Source of the DNA: Candidatus Dietzia intestinipullorum
GTDB lineage: Bacteria > Actinomycetota > Actinomycetes > Mycobacteriales > Mycobacteriaceae
Reading direction: 5' to 3'
NCBI GenBank assembly: GCA_019119635.1
Contig: DWWP01000029.1
Location: 22,521 to 86,520, forward strand
Length of the DNA stretch: 64,000 bases
Positions 1-9,011 of this stretch are shown here, one piece after another; positions within the stretch are counted from its first letter, which is position 1; every line of letters starts with the position of its first letter. Under the pieces are notes generated by a model. It was not told the DNA's origin and did no database searches. It worked only from the letters and a program-made list of their open reading frames with translations. A program made the position numbers and the translations under genes.

Positions 1-1
1 G

Positions 2-562
2 CTCGCCGCCCTCGCCGGCCTCGCCCACGCCCAGGGCGTCCCGGACCACCTCCACGAAGAGATCCGGCTCGCCTACACGGACACCGACGGGGACGGCGTG
101 CGGGCCGACCAGCGCCCGCCCGGGCCCGAGTCCCACTACGCCGAGGTCGACCGCGTGATCCGCGAGGCGTTCCCGGACCGGGACAGGACCGACATCGTCG
201 TCGTCAGTACCGCCGACGCGTTCCTGTCCTACCACCCGTACCTGGCCTATCAGGCCGTGACCTCCCACTACGCCAACCCGCTCGGGCGGTACGCCGACCG
301 CAACGACGCCATGATCGAGTGGGAGGAGGCCACCGGCCCCGACGAGTTCCTCGCCATGCTCTCCGACACGCCGTGGCGCGCGCCCGACGCGATCGTCGCC
401 CGGCCCGGCGGCTCCGGCTACACACTGCGACTGTCGGAGGACACCTATCCCAACGACCCCAACGTCCGCCGGTTCAGCGTGACCATCCCCGCCGAGGCGG
501 TCGAGGGCGGCCCGTTCGAGGTCCACGAGGTGGGCCCGTTCTCGGTGATCACGGTGAACTGA
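2..562 (+). CDS. aftA: Galactan 5-O-arabinofuranosyltransferase AftA, C-terminal part
   Basis: The reading frame is open from the left edge of the window, so only the last 186 residues are present and the start lies outside. AftA puts the first arabinofuranose from decaprenyl-phosphoryl-arabinose onto galactan. The visible part is the periplasmic tail after the membrane domain. It carries the family-like stretch SYHPYLAYQ followed by TSHYANPLGRY, and an acidic TDTDGDG segment near the left edge. The stop codon lies one base before the start of the first emb gene. AftA directly upstream of emb genes is the known order in Mycobacteriales, which supports the assignment. The catalytic N-terminal half cannot be checked. 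Confidence 0.85.
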   Translation, partial: LAALAGLAHAQGVPDHLHEEIRLAYTDTDGDGVRADQRPPGPESHYAEVDRVIREAFPDRDRTDIVVVSTADAFLSYHPYLAYQAVTSHYANPLGRYADRNDAMIEWEEATGPDEFLAMLSDTPWRAPDAIVARPGGSGYTLRLSEDTYPNDPNVRRFSVTIPAEAVEGGPFEVHEVGPFSVITVN

Positions 563-563
563 C

Positions 564-3500
564 ATGACCCTCGGACTGCACCCGTACCCGGGAATGGCGC
601 GCGATCGACGCATGGCCGTGATCACCGGCTTCCTCGGCGCCTTCCTCGCGATCCTCGCCGGCTTCCTGCCCGTCCACCAGGACACCACCGAGATCGACTG
701 GTCCCCGGGCTCCGACTACCAGTCCGTGACCTCCCCGCTCGTCTCCGGCAGGCCGCTGGACCTGACCATCACCGCACCGTGCGAGGCACTGGCGGAGGTC
801 CCGGAGAACACCGTCGTCTTCTCGACGCTCCCGGCCGACGCCCCGGGCCGGATCTCCGACGGTCTCGTGGTGCAGCGGTCCGTCTCCGCAGCCGGCGACC
901 CCGCCATCGAGGTGGCCGTCCGCAACCTCACGCTGCTCTCCGTGCCGTTGGACGACCTGCGCGATTCCGCGTGCGGGGAGCTGCACGTGCGAGCCGAGAC
1001 GGGGGTGATGGTCGCCGAGTTCACCGGCATCGACGACGACCCGGACAACCCCACCCGCGCGGCCGTCCCCGGCTCCATGCGGCCCCAGGTCACCGGCATC
1101 TTCACGGATCTGACCCCGGCCACCGCGCCCGACGGCCTGGAATCGTCGTCCGTCCACGTCACCGTCGACTCGCGCTACTCGTCCAGCCCGACGGCGATCA
1201 AGCTCGTCCTCATGGTCGTTGGCGTCCTCGCGACCCTCGCCTCGCTCCTCTACCTCCACCGGCTCGACGGGGTCGACGGACGCTCCGACCGCCGGTTCGT
1301 GCCCCGCAGCTGGACCCGGCCGTCCGGTCTCGACGGCATCGTGGTCACGGTCCTCACGTTCTGGCACTTCGTGGGCGCCAACACCTCCGACGACGGCTAC
1401 CTGCTCACCATGGCCAGATCGGCCGGCCCCAGCGGATACATGGCCAACTACTACCGCTGGCTCGGTTCTCCCGAGTCCCCGGTGGGCTGGTACTACGAGA
1501 TCCTCCGCCTGTTCGCTGAAATTTCCACCGCCAGCCCGTGGATGAGACTGCCCACCCTCCTGTGCGGCATCCTGTCGTGGCTCATCATCAGCCGCGAGGT
1601 GGTGCCGCGCCTGGGCCGGCTCGCGCGCACGTGGCACCGACCCCGGTGGACCGGCGCGGCGCTCTTCCTGGGCTTCTGGATGGCCTTCAACAACGGCCTG
1701 CGCCCCGAGCCGGTGATCGCCCTCGGCGCACTGCTCACCTGGTCGCTCGTCGAACGGTCCATCGCCACCCGCAGACTGGTCCCGCTGGTCGCGGCGATCG
1801 GCGTGGCCGCGTTCTCCCTCGGCGCCGGGCCGACCGGGCTCATGTGCGTGGCCGCCCTCGCCGCGGGCGCCCGCGAGGCCGTCCGGATGATCCGGTGGCG
1901 TGCCCGGGTGGTCGGCTGGGCCCCCATCCTGGGACCGCTCCTCGCCGTCGGGTTGGCGCTGCTCTACACGGTGTTCGCCGACCAGACCCTCGCCACCGTC
2001 CTCGAGGCCACCCGCATCCGCACCGAACTCGGGCCGAGCCTGCCCTGGTACGGCGAGAAGGACCGCTGGGAGGCCCTGTTCGGGGTCTCCGCCGACGGGG
2101 GTGTCGCGCGCCGGTTCCCCGTCCTGCTCATGCTGATGTGCATCGCGGTGGTCACCGCCGTGATGCTGCGCCGCGGCCGCGTGCCCGGCGCCGCGGGCGG
2201 CCCGTCCCGCCGGCTCCTCGGCGTCATCGCCGGCTCCTTGTTGCTGCTGGTGTTCACGCCCACCAAGTGGACCCACCACTTCGGCGTGTTCGCCGGGCTC
2301 GGCGGCGCGCTCGCCGTCCTCACCGTGATCGCCCTGCGCTCGCAGACCGTGTCGCTACGCAGGAGCAGGTGGCTCGTCGGGGCGGCGCTCTGCCTCGTCG
2401 TGGGGCTGTCCACGGCCACCAACAACACCTGGTGGTACGTCTCCGACTACGGCATCCCGTTCTCGGACGACTTCCCCGAGGTCCTGGGGGTCGCCGTCAA
2501 CAGCATCGCCTTCTTCGGCGGACTCGTGTGTCTGGTGGTGGCCGGGCTCATCCACGCCGGCATCATCCCCGACTCCACCAACGGCGCGGTGGCCCGGTTC
2601 CTGCCGTTCCTGCGCAGCCCCGCGGACACCCCGGCGGCGCGTGCCCGCGACGCCGCCCGCGACGGGGGGCGGGGTCGCGGCCCGGGCATCGACGGCGCGC
2701 CGCTGACCATCGTCGCGTTCTCCGTGGTGCTGTTCGAGCTCGCCTCGGCCGTCACGGCCGTCTTCGTCCAGTCCCCCGCCTACACGGTGGGGCGGTCCAA
2801 CATGCGGGCCCTCGCCGGCGAGCCGTGCGCGCTCGCCGACTCGGTGCTCGTCGAGGAGAACTCCAACGACGGCCTCCTGCGGGCGGTCGGCGCCGGGCCC
2901 GACGTCTCGTTGGGCGCGGGCGAGGTCAACGGCTTCGCCCCCAACGGCCTGCCCGACTCGATCTCGGTGGAGAGCACCGAGACCTCCGGCACCCTCGCGC
3001 AGTCCGAGACCGGGGAACGCGACCCGGATGACGGGATCGACGCGGGCACCACCGGCGGGCGCGGCGAGGTCACCGTCAACGGCTCCACCGTCGCCCTGCC
3101 GTTCGACCTCGACCCCGACACCACCCCGGTACTCGGCTCCTACCGCCGCGGGCCCCAGGTCGCCGCGAACCTCACCTCCGCCTGGTATGAGCTCCCCGCC
3201 CGCAGCCCCAACCGCCCACTGCTGGTGATGGCCGCCGCCGGACGCATCGGCGCGAACGACCTGCGGATCGAGTACGGCCGTCCGGGAAGCGTGGGGGCCG
3301 CCGGCCCCACCGACTTCGAGGTCATGGGCTCCATGTCCCCCATCGATATCGGCCCCGCCCCGGCCTGGCGCAACCTCCGGATCCCGCTCGAGTCCATCCC
3401 GGAGGAGGCGGAGGTGGTCCGCGTGGTCGCCCGCGACGCCAACCTGTCCCCGGATTCCTGGCTCGCCGTGACCCCGCCACGGAACCCCCGCCTGCGCACG

Positions 3501-3869
3501 CTCGACGAGGTCGTCGGCCGGTCCGACCCCGTCCTCATCGACTGGGTCGTCGGCCTCGCCTTCCCCTGCCAGCGCCCCTTCGTTCACAACGGCGGCGTGG
3601 CCGAGACGCCCCGGTACCGGATCCTCGCCGACCGCGAATCCTCCTCCGCCGCCAACTGGTGGCAGAGCGCCGCCGGAGGTGGCCCGCTGCTGTGGACCAC
3701 CCAGTCCGTCGAGGCGGTCACCGTCCCCACCTACCTCGATCACGACTGGGCGCGGGACTGGGGCTCCCTGCAGAGATTCGATCCGCTCGACCCGACCGCG
3801 GCCCCGGCGGATCTCGTGCGCGGCAGCGATATGCGGTGGGGCTGGACCACGCCAGGGCAGATGAACTGA
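564..3869 (+). CDS. Arabinosyltransferase, Emb family (first copy)
   Basis: This 1101-residue protein is an integral-membrane GT-C arabinosyltransferase that extends arabinan with decaprenyl-phosphoryl-arabinose as donor. A membrane helix at about residues 17-37 is followed by a periplasmic jelly-roll-like region, a multi-helix membrane block from about residue 212, and a long periplasmic C-terminal carbohydrate-binding part. The acidic motif SDDGYLLTMAR has its first Asp at residue 276. It matches the EmbB catalytic Asp299 region, and its Met matches EmbB Met306, the ethambutol-contact position. The start is one base after the aftA stop, so the two genes are probably cotranscribed. A second paralogue follows 22 bases later. 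I cannot say whether it acts as EmbA, EmbB or EmbC. Confidence 0.93.
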   Translation: MTLGLHPYPGMARDRRMAVITGFLGAFLAILAGFLPVHQDTTEIDWSPGSDYQSVTSPLVSGRPLDLTITAPCEALAEVPENTVVFSTLPADAPGRISDGLVVQRSVSAAGDPAIEVAVRNLTLLSVPLDDLRDSACGELHVRAETGVMVAEFTGIDDDPDNPTRAAVPGSMRPQVTGIFTDLTPATAPDGLESSSVHVTVDSRYSSSPTAIKLVLMVVGVLATLASLLYLHRLDGVDGRSDRRFVPRSWTRPSGLDGIVVTVLTFWHFVGANTSDDGYLLTMARSAGPSGYMANYYRWLGSPESPVGWYYEILRLFAEISTASPWMRLPTLLCGILSWLIISREVVPRLGRLARTWHRPRWTGAALFLGFWMAFNNGLRPEPVIALGALLTWSLVERSIATRRLVPLVAAIGVAAFSLGAGPTGLMCVAALAAGAREAVRMIRWRARVVGWAPILGPLLAVGLALLYTVFADQTLATVLEATRIRTELGPSLPWYGEKDRWEALFGVSADGGVARRFPVLLMLMCIAVVTAVMLRRGRVPGAAGGPSRRLLGVIAGSLLLLVFTPTKWTHHFGVFAGLGGALAVLTVIALRSQTVSLRRSRWLVGAALCLVVGLSTATNNTWWYVSDYGIPFSDDFPEVLGVAVNSIAFFGGLVCLVVAGLIHAGIIPDSTNGAVARFLPFLRSPADTPAARARDAARDGGRGRGPGIDGAPLTIVAFSVVLFELASAVTAVFVQSPAYTVGRSNMRALAGEPCALADSVLVEENSNDGLLRAVGAGPDVSLGAGEVNGFAPNGLPDSISVESTETSGTLAQSETGERDPDDGIDAGTTGGRGEVTVNGSTVALPFDLDPDTTPVLGSYRRGPQVAANLTSAWYELPARSPNRPLLVMAAAGRIGANDLRIEYGRPGSVGAAGPTDFEVMGSMSPIDIGPAPAWRNLRIPLESIPEEAEVVRVVARDANLSPDSWLAVTPPRNPRLRTLDEVVGRSDPVLIDWVVGLAFPCQRPFVHNGGVAETPRYRILADRESSSAANWWQSAAGGGPLLWTTQSVEAVTVPTYLDHDWARDWGSLQRFDPLDPTAAPADLVRGSDMRWGWTTPGQMN

Positions 3870-3877
3870 TCGTCGCC

Positions 3878-3883
3878 TAGAAT
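3878..3883 (+). promoter_or_regulatory. -10 hexamer TAGAAT of the second emb gene
   Basis: TAGAAT ends 8 nt before the GTG at 3892. No Shine-Dalgarno sequence precedes that GTG. This predicts a leaderless transcript starting at or next to the start codon. Confidence 0.55.
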
Positions 3884-3891
3884 CTGTCGTC

Positions 3892-6800
3892 GTGTCAGAC
3901 TCCCCCGCAGCCTCCGGCCCGGTCGCCGCCGACGCCCGCGTCGGCAGGCTCCGCCTCGTCGCCGTCGTGACCGGCCTCCTGGGCACCTTGTGCTTCCTCG
4001 CCCTGCCCTTCCTGCCGGTCTCCCAGACCACCTCGACGGTGCAGTGGCCGCAGAACGGGTCGCTGAACTCGGTGACCGCGCCGCTCATGGCGCACTCACC
4101 GCAGCAGTTCACCGCCACCGTCCCGTGTGGGCTGGTCGACGACCTGCCGCCCGAGGGCGGGGTCCTGCTGTCCACGGCCCCACCCGGCGGTGAGGAGGCC
4201 TCCGACCGGGCGTTGTTCGTCACCGCCACCGAGGACACGGTCGACGTGGTCTCCCGCAACCGGGTGATCGTCTCGGCCCCGCGCGAGGAGATCGCCGGCG
4301 GCGGATGTTCCCAACTCTCCGTGACCGCCGCCCCCACCTACGTCGAGGCGGACTTCGAGGGCGTCGACGGTGCGGCGAACCGGGTGGACCGGGCCGACCT
4401 GCGGCCGATGGTCGTGGGCGTCTACACGGACCTGCCCGCGGACACCGCCGTGCCCGACGGGCTCGACGTCACCGTCGATGTGGACTCGCGGTTCACCACC
4501 GACCCGACGCTGATCAAGTGGGCGGCCATCGTGATCGGCCTGCTGTCGACCGCGGTCGCGCTCTGGGCCCTGCACGGCCTGGACCAGACCGACGGTCGCC
4601 GCTCCCGCCGGTTCCTGCCGCGGGGCTGGTTCCGACTCCGGCCCCCGGACTTCGCCGTGCTCGGCACGCTCGGCCTGTGGCACTTCATCGGCGGCAACAC
4701 CTCCGACGACGGCTACATCCTCACCATGGCCCGCGCCGCCGACCCCGCCGGCTACATGGCCAACTACTACCGCTGGTACGGCGTCCCCGAGTCCCCGTTC
4801 GGATCCCCCTACTACGACCTGCTGACGCTGTTCTCGCACGTGTCCACCGCGAGCCCGTGGATGCGCCTGCCCGCGCTGATCGCCGCGGTGCTGTGCTGGA
4901 TGATCATCAGCCGCGAGGTCCTGCCGCGGCTCGGCCGGGCCGCCCGGGCCACCCCGGTGGTCGTGTGGAGCGCCGCCGCCGTGTTCCTGGCCTTCTGGAT
5001 GGCCTTCAACAACGGCCTGCGCCCCGAGCCCGCGATCGCGCTCGGCGCGCTGCTCACCTGGACGTCCGTCGAACGCGCCATCGCCACCAGGCGACTGTTG
5101 CCGTTCGCGGTCGCCGTGATCGTCGCCTCGTTCTCCCTGGCCACCGGTCCGACCGGCCTCATGGCCGTGGCCGCGCTGCTCATGGGCGTGCGACCCGTCC
5201 TGCGCACCGTGGTGGCCCGCGGCAAGGTGGTCGGCTCGCACCTCGCGTTGATCGCCCCGATCCTCGCCTCCGGGACGATGGTGCTCATCTCCGTCTTCGG
5301 CGTGCAGAGCCTCGCCAGCGTGCTCGAGGCCATCCGCGTCCGCGGCGCGATCGGGCCCAGCCTGAGCTGGTTCGAGGAGTTCGTCCGCTACTACTACCTG
5401 ATGATCCCCACGGTCGACGGGTCGCTGACCCGCCGCCTGCCGGTCCTGCTGGTCCTCCTGTGCCTGGTGCTGGTGATCGCCTCGCTGCTGCGCCGCGGCA
5501 AGGTGCCGGGCGCCGCGTCCGGCCCCGCGTGGCGCCTCGTCGGCGTGGTGGTGGGCACCGCGTTCTTCATGATGTTCTCGCCCACCAAGTGGACCCACCA
5601 CTTCGGTGTGTACGCGGGCATCGGTGCCGCGATCGCCGCGCTCGGGGCGATGGCGATCTCCGCCTCCGCGGTGCGGTCGGCCCGGAACCGGACCGTGTTC
5701 CTCGGCGTCCTCCTGGTGGTGCTCGCACTCGCCTTCGCCGGGCCCAACGGCTGGTGGTACGTCTCGAGCTACGGCATCCCGTGGTGGGACAAGGCCCCCA
5801 GCTTCCGCGGGATCGATGCCGCCACCGTCCTGCTGGTGCTGTCTGTGCTCGCCTTTGTCTACGCCGCGTGGCAGCACCTGCGACAGGACTACACGGGCAC
5901 CCAGGCGCCCCGCACATCCGAGGGCCGCCGGCGGATGCGGACCTTCGCCGCCGCCCCGATCGCCCTGGTCGCGGGGGTGCTCGTGGTGGTGTCGGTGGCC
6001 TCGTTCGCCAAGGGCATCCACAAGCAGTTCCCCGCCTACACGATCGCCGAGGGCAACCTCTCGGCCGTCGCCGGCGACCCCTGCATGCTGGCCGACCGCG
6101 TCCTGGTGGAGCCCGACGCCAACGTCGGCATGCTCGCGCCCCTGGACGCCACCCCGCTTCCCGACGGGTCCATCGACCCCGACGACCGCGCAGAGGCCAT
6201 CGAGGCGGGCGGGAACAACGGGTTCACCCCCGACGGTGTCGCGCCGGACCTGTCCGCGGACGCCGTCGTCGCCGACGCCGGCTCCGCCAACACGGCCTCC
6301 GAGCCCGGCAGCGGCCCGTCGGTCAACACCGGCCAGAGCGCCGGGACCTCGGGCGGCCAGGGCGCGGAGGGCGTCAACTCCTCCACCGTGGCCCTGCCGT
6401 TCGGCCTGGACCCGGCCACCACCCCGGTCCTGGGCTCGCACCGCGGCGGCCCGCAGCGGGAGGCCGACCTCGAGACCGGCTGGTACCAGCTCCCCGAGAA
6501 CCGCGAGGCGCACCCGCTGCTCGTCGTGTCCGCCGCCGGGCGGATCGGCCGCTTCGACGCCGACGGCCTGTACAAGTACGGGCAGGCGGTGACGGTCGAG
6601 TTCGGCCGCTCGGGCGAGGCCGGCGTCGAGGACGTGGGCGAGCCCGTCGTGCCGTTCGACATCGGCCCCGCCCCCACGTGGCGGAACCTGCGGGTGGACA
6701 TGCAGGACGTGCCCGCCGACGCCGACGTCATGCGCATCCGGGTCGACGACTCCGACCTCACGCCGGACCAGTGGGCGGCGATCACCCCGCCGCGCGCGCC

Positions 6801-7215
6801 CGAGCTCCAGACCGTCCAGGAGATGGTCGGCTCGGATTCGCCGGTGATGCTCGACTGGGCGGTCAGCCTGCAGTTCCCCTGCCAGCGTCCGTTCTCGCAC
6901 TACGCCGGCGTGGCCGAGCTCCCCGAGTTCCGCATCATGCCGGATCGGCCGCTGGCGGTGAGCGCCACCAGCACGTGGTCGTCGTACGAGGCCGGCGGGC
7001 CGCTCGGGTGGATCGAGACCTCCCAGTACGCCCGCACGATCCCCTCCTACCTGCGGCACGACTGGAACCGCGACTGGGGCTCCATCGAGTCCTACGCGCC
7101 GCTGGGCACCCGGCAGGCCGAGGCGCCGGAGCCCGCCGAGGTGAGCACCGATACGGCGACCCGCTGGGGCTGGTGGCAGCCCGAGGGGCCGATCTTCGTG
7201 ACCGACCCCGAGTAG
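3892..7215 (+). CDS. Arabinosyltransferase, Emb family (second copy)
   Basis: The 1107-residue paralogue of the preceding protein has the same architecture: N-terminal helix, periplasmic domain, multi-helix membrane core and C-terminal carbohydrate-binding part. The motif SDDGYILTMAR has its first Asp at residue 272. Stretches such as ANYYRW, AFNNGLRPEP and SPTKWTHHFG are shared with the first copy, so the pair arose by tandem duplication. The linker at about residues 800-850, rich in Gly, Ser and Ala, differs most. The GTG start is chosen because TAGAAT lies 8 nt upstream. This gene may therefore be transcribed independently as well as by read-through from aftA-emb. In other genera Emb proteins work as pairs; here the natural pair is these two. 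Confidence 0.93.
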   Translation: MSDSPAASGPVAADARVGRLRLVAVVTGLLGTLCFLALPFLPVSQTTSTVQWPQNGSLNSVTAPLMAHSPQQFTATVPCGLVDDLPPEGGVLLSTAPPGGEEASDRALFVTATEDTVDVVSRNRVIVSAPREEIAGGGCSQLSVTAAPTYVEADFEGVDGAANRVDRADLRPMVVGVYTDLPADTAVPDGLDVTVDVDSRFTTDPTLIKWAAIVIGLLSTAVALWALHGLDQTDGRRSRRFLPRGWFRLRPPDFAVLGTLGLWHFIGGNTSDDGYILTMARAADPAGYMANYYRWYGVPESPFGSPYYDLLTLFSHVSTASPWMRLPALIAAVLCWMIISREVLPRLGRAARATPVVVWSAAAVFLAFWMAFNNGLRPEPAIALGALLTWTSVERAIATRRLLPFAVAVIVASFSLATGPTGLMAVAALLMGVRPVLRTVVARGKVVGSHLALIAPILASGTMVLISVFGVQSLASVLEAIRVRGAIGPSLSWFEEFVRYYYLMIPTVDGSLTRRLPVLLVLLCLVLVIASLLRRGKVPGAASGPAWRLVGVVVGTAFFMMFSPTKWTHHFGVYAGIGAAIAALGAMAISASAVRSARNRTVFLGVLLVVLALAFAGPNGWWYVSSYGIPWWDKAPSFRGIDAATVLLVLSVLAFVYAAWQHLRQDYTGTQAPRTSEGRRRMRTFAAAPIALVAGVLVVVSVASFAKGIHKQFPAYTIAEGNLSAVAGDPCMLADRVLVEPDANVGMLAPLDATPLPDGSIDPDDRAEAIEAGGNNGFTPDGVAPDLSADAVVADAGSANTASEPGSGPSVNTGQSAGTSGGQGAEGVNSSTVALPFGLDPATTPVLGSHRGGPQREADLETGWYQLPENREAHPLLVVSAAGRIGRFDADGLYKYGQAVTVEFGRSGEAGVEDVGEPVVPFDIGPAPTWRNLRVDMQDVPADADVMRIRVDDSDLTPDQWAAITPPRAPELQTVQEMVGSDSPVMLDWAVSLQFPCQRPFSHYAGVAELPEFRIMPDRPLAVSATSTWSSYEAGGPLGWIETSQYARTIPSYLRHDWNRDWGSIESYAPLGTRQAEAPEPAEVSTDTATRWGWWQPEGPIFVTDPE

Positions 7216-7428
7216 CAGCTGGCGGGCGGCGCGACCCGGTAGCCGGGAAGGCCCGGGCCGCGCTGCTCACCGCCGACGCGCGGGTGCGCTGCCCGCCACC
7301 CGCGCTGCCGGGTGCGCTGGCAGAATGCACAGCCAACCCCCGGTTACGCTGCGAGTCTGGACCAGAGCCGCAGCGCAACCCGCCGCCCGCGGGCCGAGCC
7401 GAGGCGAGCCGGGCCGGCAGCCAGCCGT

Positions 7429-7452
7429 GCTGCCCGCGGCCGCGCGGGCAGC
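7429..7452. terminator. Inverted repeat between emb2 and accD4
   Basis: A perfect 10-bp inverted repeat (GCTGCCCGCG) with a 4-nt loop sits between two convergent genes, just after the accD4 stop. There is no T-tract. The rest of 7216-7428 is very GC-rich with short direct repeats (GGGTGCGCTG occurs twice) and no credible gene. Confidence 0.5.
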
Positions 7453-7457
7453 AGCAG

Positions 7458-9011
7458 CTACATCGGGGCGATGGGGTGCTTGCGCGGGGGCTCGGTGGTG
7501 GTCTTGTCGCGGAGCTGCTTGAGCGCGCTGCGCAGGACCAGACGGGTCTCGGAGGGCTCGATCACCGCGTCGATGTAGCCACGCTCGGCGGCCGTGTACG
7601 GGGTCGCGATGAACTCGTTGTACATATCGACGAGCTGCTGGCGGAGCTTGGGCCCCTCGACCGGCCCGGCCTCCTCGATCTGCCGCCGCTGCAGCAGGTC
7701 GACCGCGCCCTCGGCACCCATCACGGCGATACGCGCGGTGGGCCAGGCGAAGTTGAGGTCGCCGCCGAGATTCTTGGACCCCATCACCGCGTACGCGCCG
7801 CCGTAGGCCTTGCGCACCACAAAGGTGACCTTGGGGACGGACGACGCCGCCACGGCGTAGCCCATCTTGGCACCGCGGTGGATGATGCCCATCTTCTCTT
7901 GCTGCACGCCCGGCAGATAGCCGGGCGTGTCCACGACGTACACGATCGGGATCGAGTAGGCGTCGCACAGCAGCATGAAGCGCGTGGACTTCTCCGAGGC
8001 GTCGATGTCGAGGGCGCCGGACAGGTGCAGCGGCTGGTTGGCCACCACTCCGACGGGCTCCCCGTCGACGCGGGCGAAGCCGGTGATCATGTTGGGCGCG
8101 AACTGGCCGGAGGTCTCGACGAACTCGCCGTCGTCGAACATGCGCAGGAGCACATCGTGCATGTCGTACGAGGCGTTGTCCGAGTCCGGGATCACCTCGT
8201 CGAGTGCCAGGTCCGACTCGGTGCGCTCCGGCTCCAGGCCGGGGTTGATGCGCGGGGCGTTCTCGGCCGCGGACGACGGCAGGAAGCTGAGCAGGTTACG
8301 GACCCACATGAACGCGTCGTGCTCGCTGACCGCGACGTGGTTGACGTTGCCGTTCTTGGCCTGTTGCAGGGCGGAGCCGAGATCCTCCATGGAGATCTCC
8401 TCGCCGGTGACCTGCTTGATCACGTCCGGTCCGGTGATGAACATGTAGGCCTGGTCCTGGACGGCCACCACGAAGTCGGTGGTCACGGGCGCGTAGACGG
8501 CGCCGCCCGCGCACTTGCCGAGCATGATCGAGATCTGCGGGACGTAGCCGGAGGCCGGGTACTGCCGCTTGGAGATCTCCGAGTAGTAGGCCAGCGAGGT
8601 GACGGCGTCCTGGACGCGGGCGCCACCCGAGTCGTTGATGCCGATGATCGGGCAGCCGATCTTGATTGCGAAATCCATGATCGCGCAGACCTTCTTGCCG
8701 AAGGCCTCGCCGACGGAGCCGCCGAACACCGTGTTGTCGTGCGCGTACACGGCCACGGGGCGGCCGTCGATGGTGCCGCGGCCTGTGACCACGCCGTCGC
8801 CGTACGGGTTGTCGTCGTTGCCGGGGGCCTTGGCAAGCTGGCCCATCTCGATGAAACTGCCGGGGTCCAGCAGCTCGGCGATGCGGACGCGCGGAGGGGT
8901 GTTGCCGGCGGCGTCACGCTTGGCCTTGGCCCGTTCACTGCCCGGGTCGAGGGCCTCCTCGTGCTTGGCCCGCAGCTCCGCGAGCTTCTCCGCCGTGGTC
9001 TGTTGCGTCAC
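7458..9011 (-). CDS. accD4: Acyl-CoA carboxylase beta subunit AccD4
   Basis: This is a 517-residue carboxyltransferase subunit. With AccA3 and AccD5 in M. tuberculosis it carboxylates the long acyl chain that Pks13 uses as extender in mycolate condensation. The two crotonase-like halves of the family are visible. The first has NDSGGARVQDAV and GKCAGGAVY; the second has VDTPGYLPG and the oxyanion-type segment RKAYGGAYAVMGS. The length is normal for AccD4. The GTG start overlaps the pks13 stop by 4 bp (GTGA), so translation is probably coupled. It is the last gene of the fadD32-pks13-accD4 operon. Confidence 0.95.
   Translation of the reverse strand: MTQQTTAEKLAELRAKHEEALDPGSERAKAKRDAAGNTPPRVRIAELLDPGSFIEMGQLAKAPGNDDNPYGDGVVTGRGTIDGRPVAVYAHDNTVFGGSVGEAFGKKVCAIMDFAIKIGCPIIGINDSGGARVQDAVTSLAYYSEISKRQYPASGYVPQISIMLGKCAGGAVYAPVTTDFVVAVQDQAYMFITGPDVIKQVTGEEISMEDLGSALQQAKNGNVNHVAVSEHDAFMWVRNLLSFLPSSAAENAPRINPGLEPERTESDLALDEVIPDSDNASYDMHDVLLRMFDDGEFVETSGQFAPNMITGFARVDGEPVGVVANQPLHLSGALDIDASEKSTRFMLLCDAYSIPIVYVVDTPGYLPGVQQEKMGIIHRGAKMGYAVAASSVPKVTFVVRKAYGGAYAVMGSKNLGGDLNFAWPTARIAVMGAEGAVDLLQRRQIEEAGPVEGPKLRQQLVDMYNEFIATPYTAAERGYIDAVIEPSETRLVLRSALKQLRDKTTTEPPRKHPIAPM

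Noticed and set aside
549..2279. Long open frame on the minus strand opposite the first emb gene
   Set aside because: Its protein is Gly/Arg/Asp/His-rich low complexity, a typical antisense shadow in high-G+C DNA; the plus strand is clearly the emb gene.
7216..7428. Possible small genes between emb2 and accD4
   Set aside because: The short frames have no start signals and low-complexity products; the stretch looks like an intergenic repeat region.
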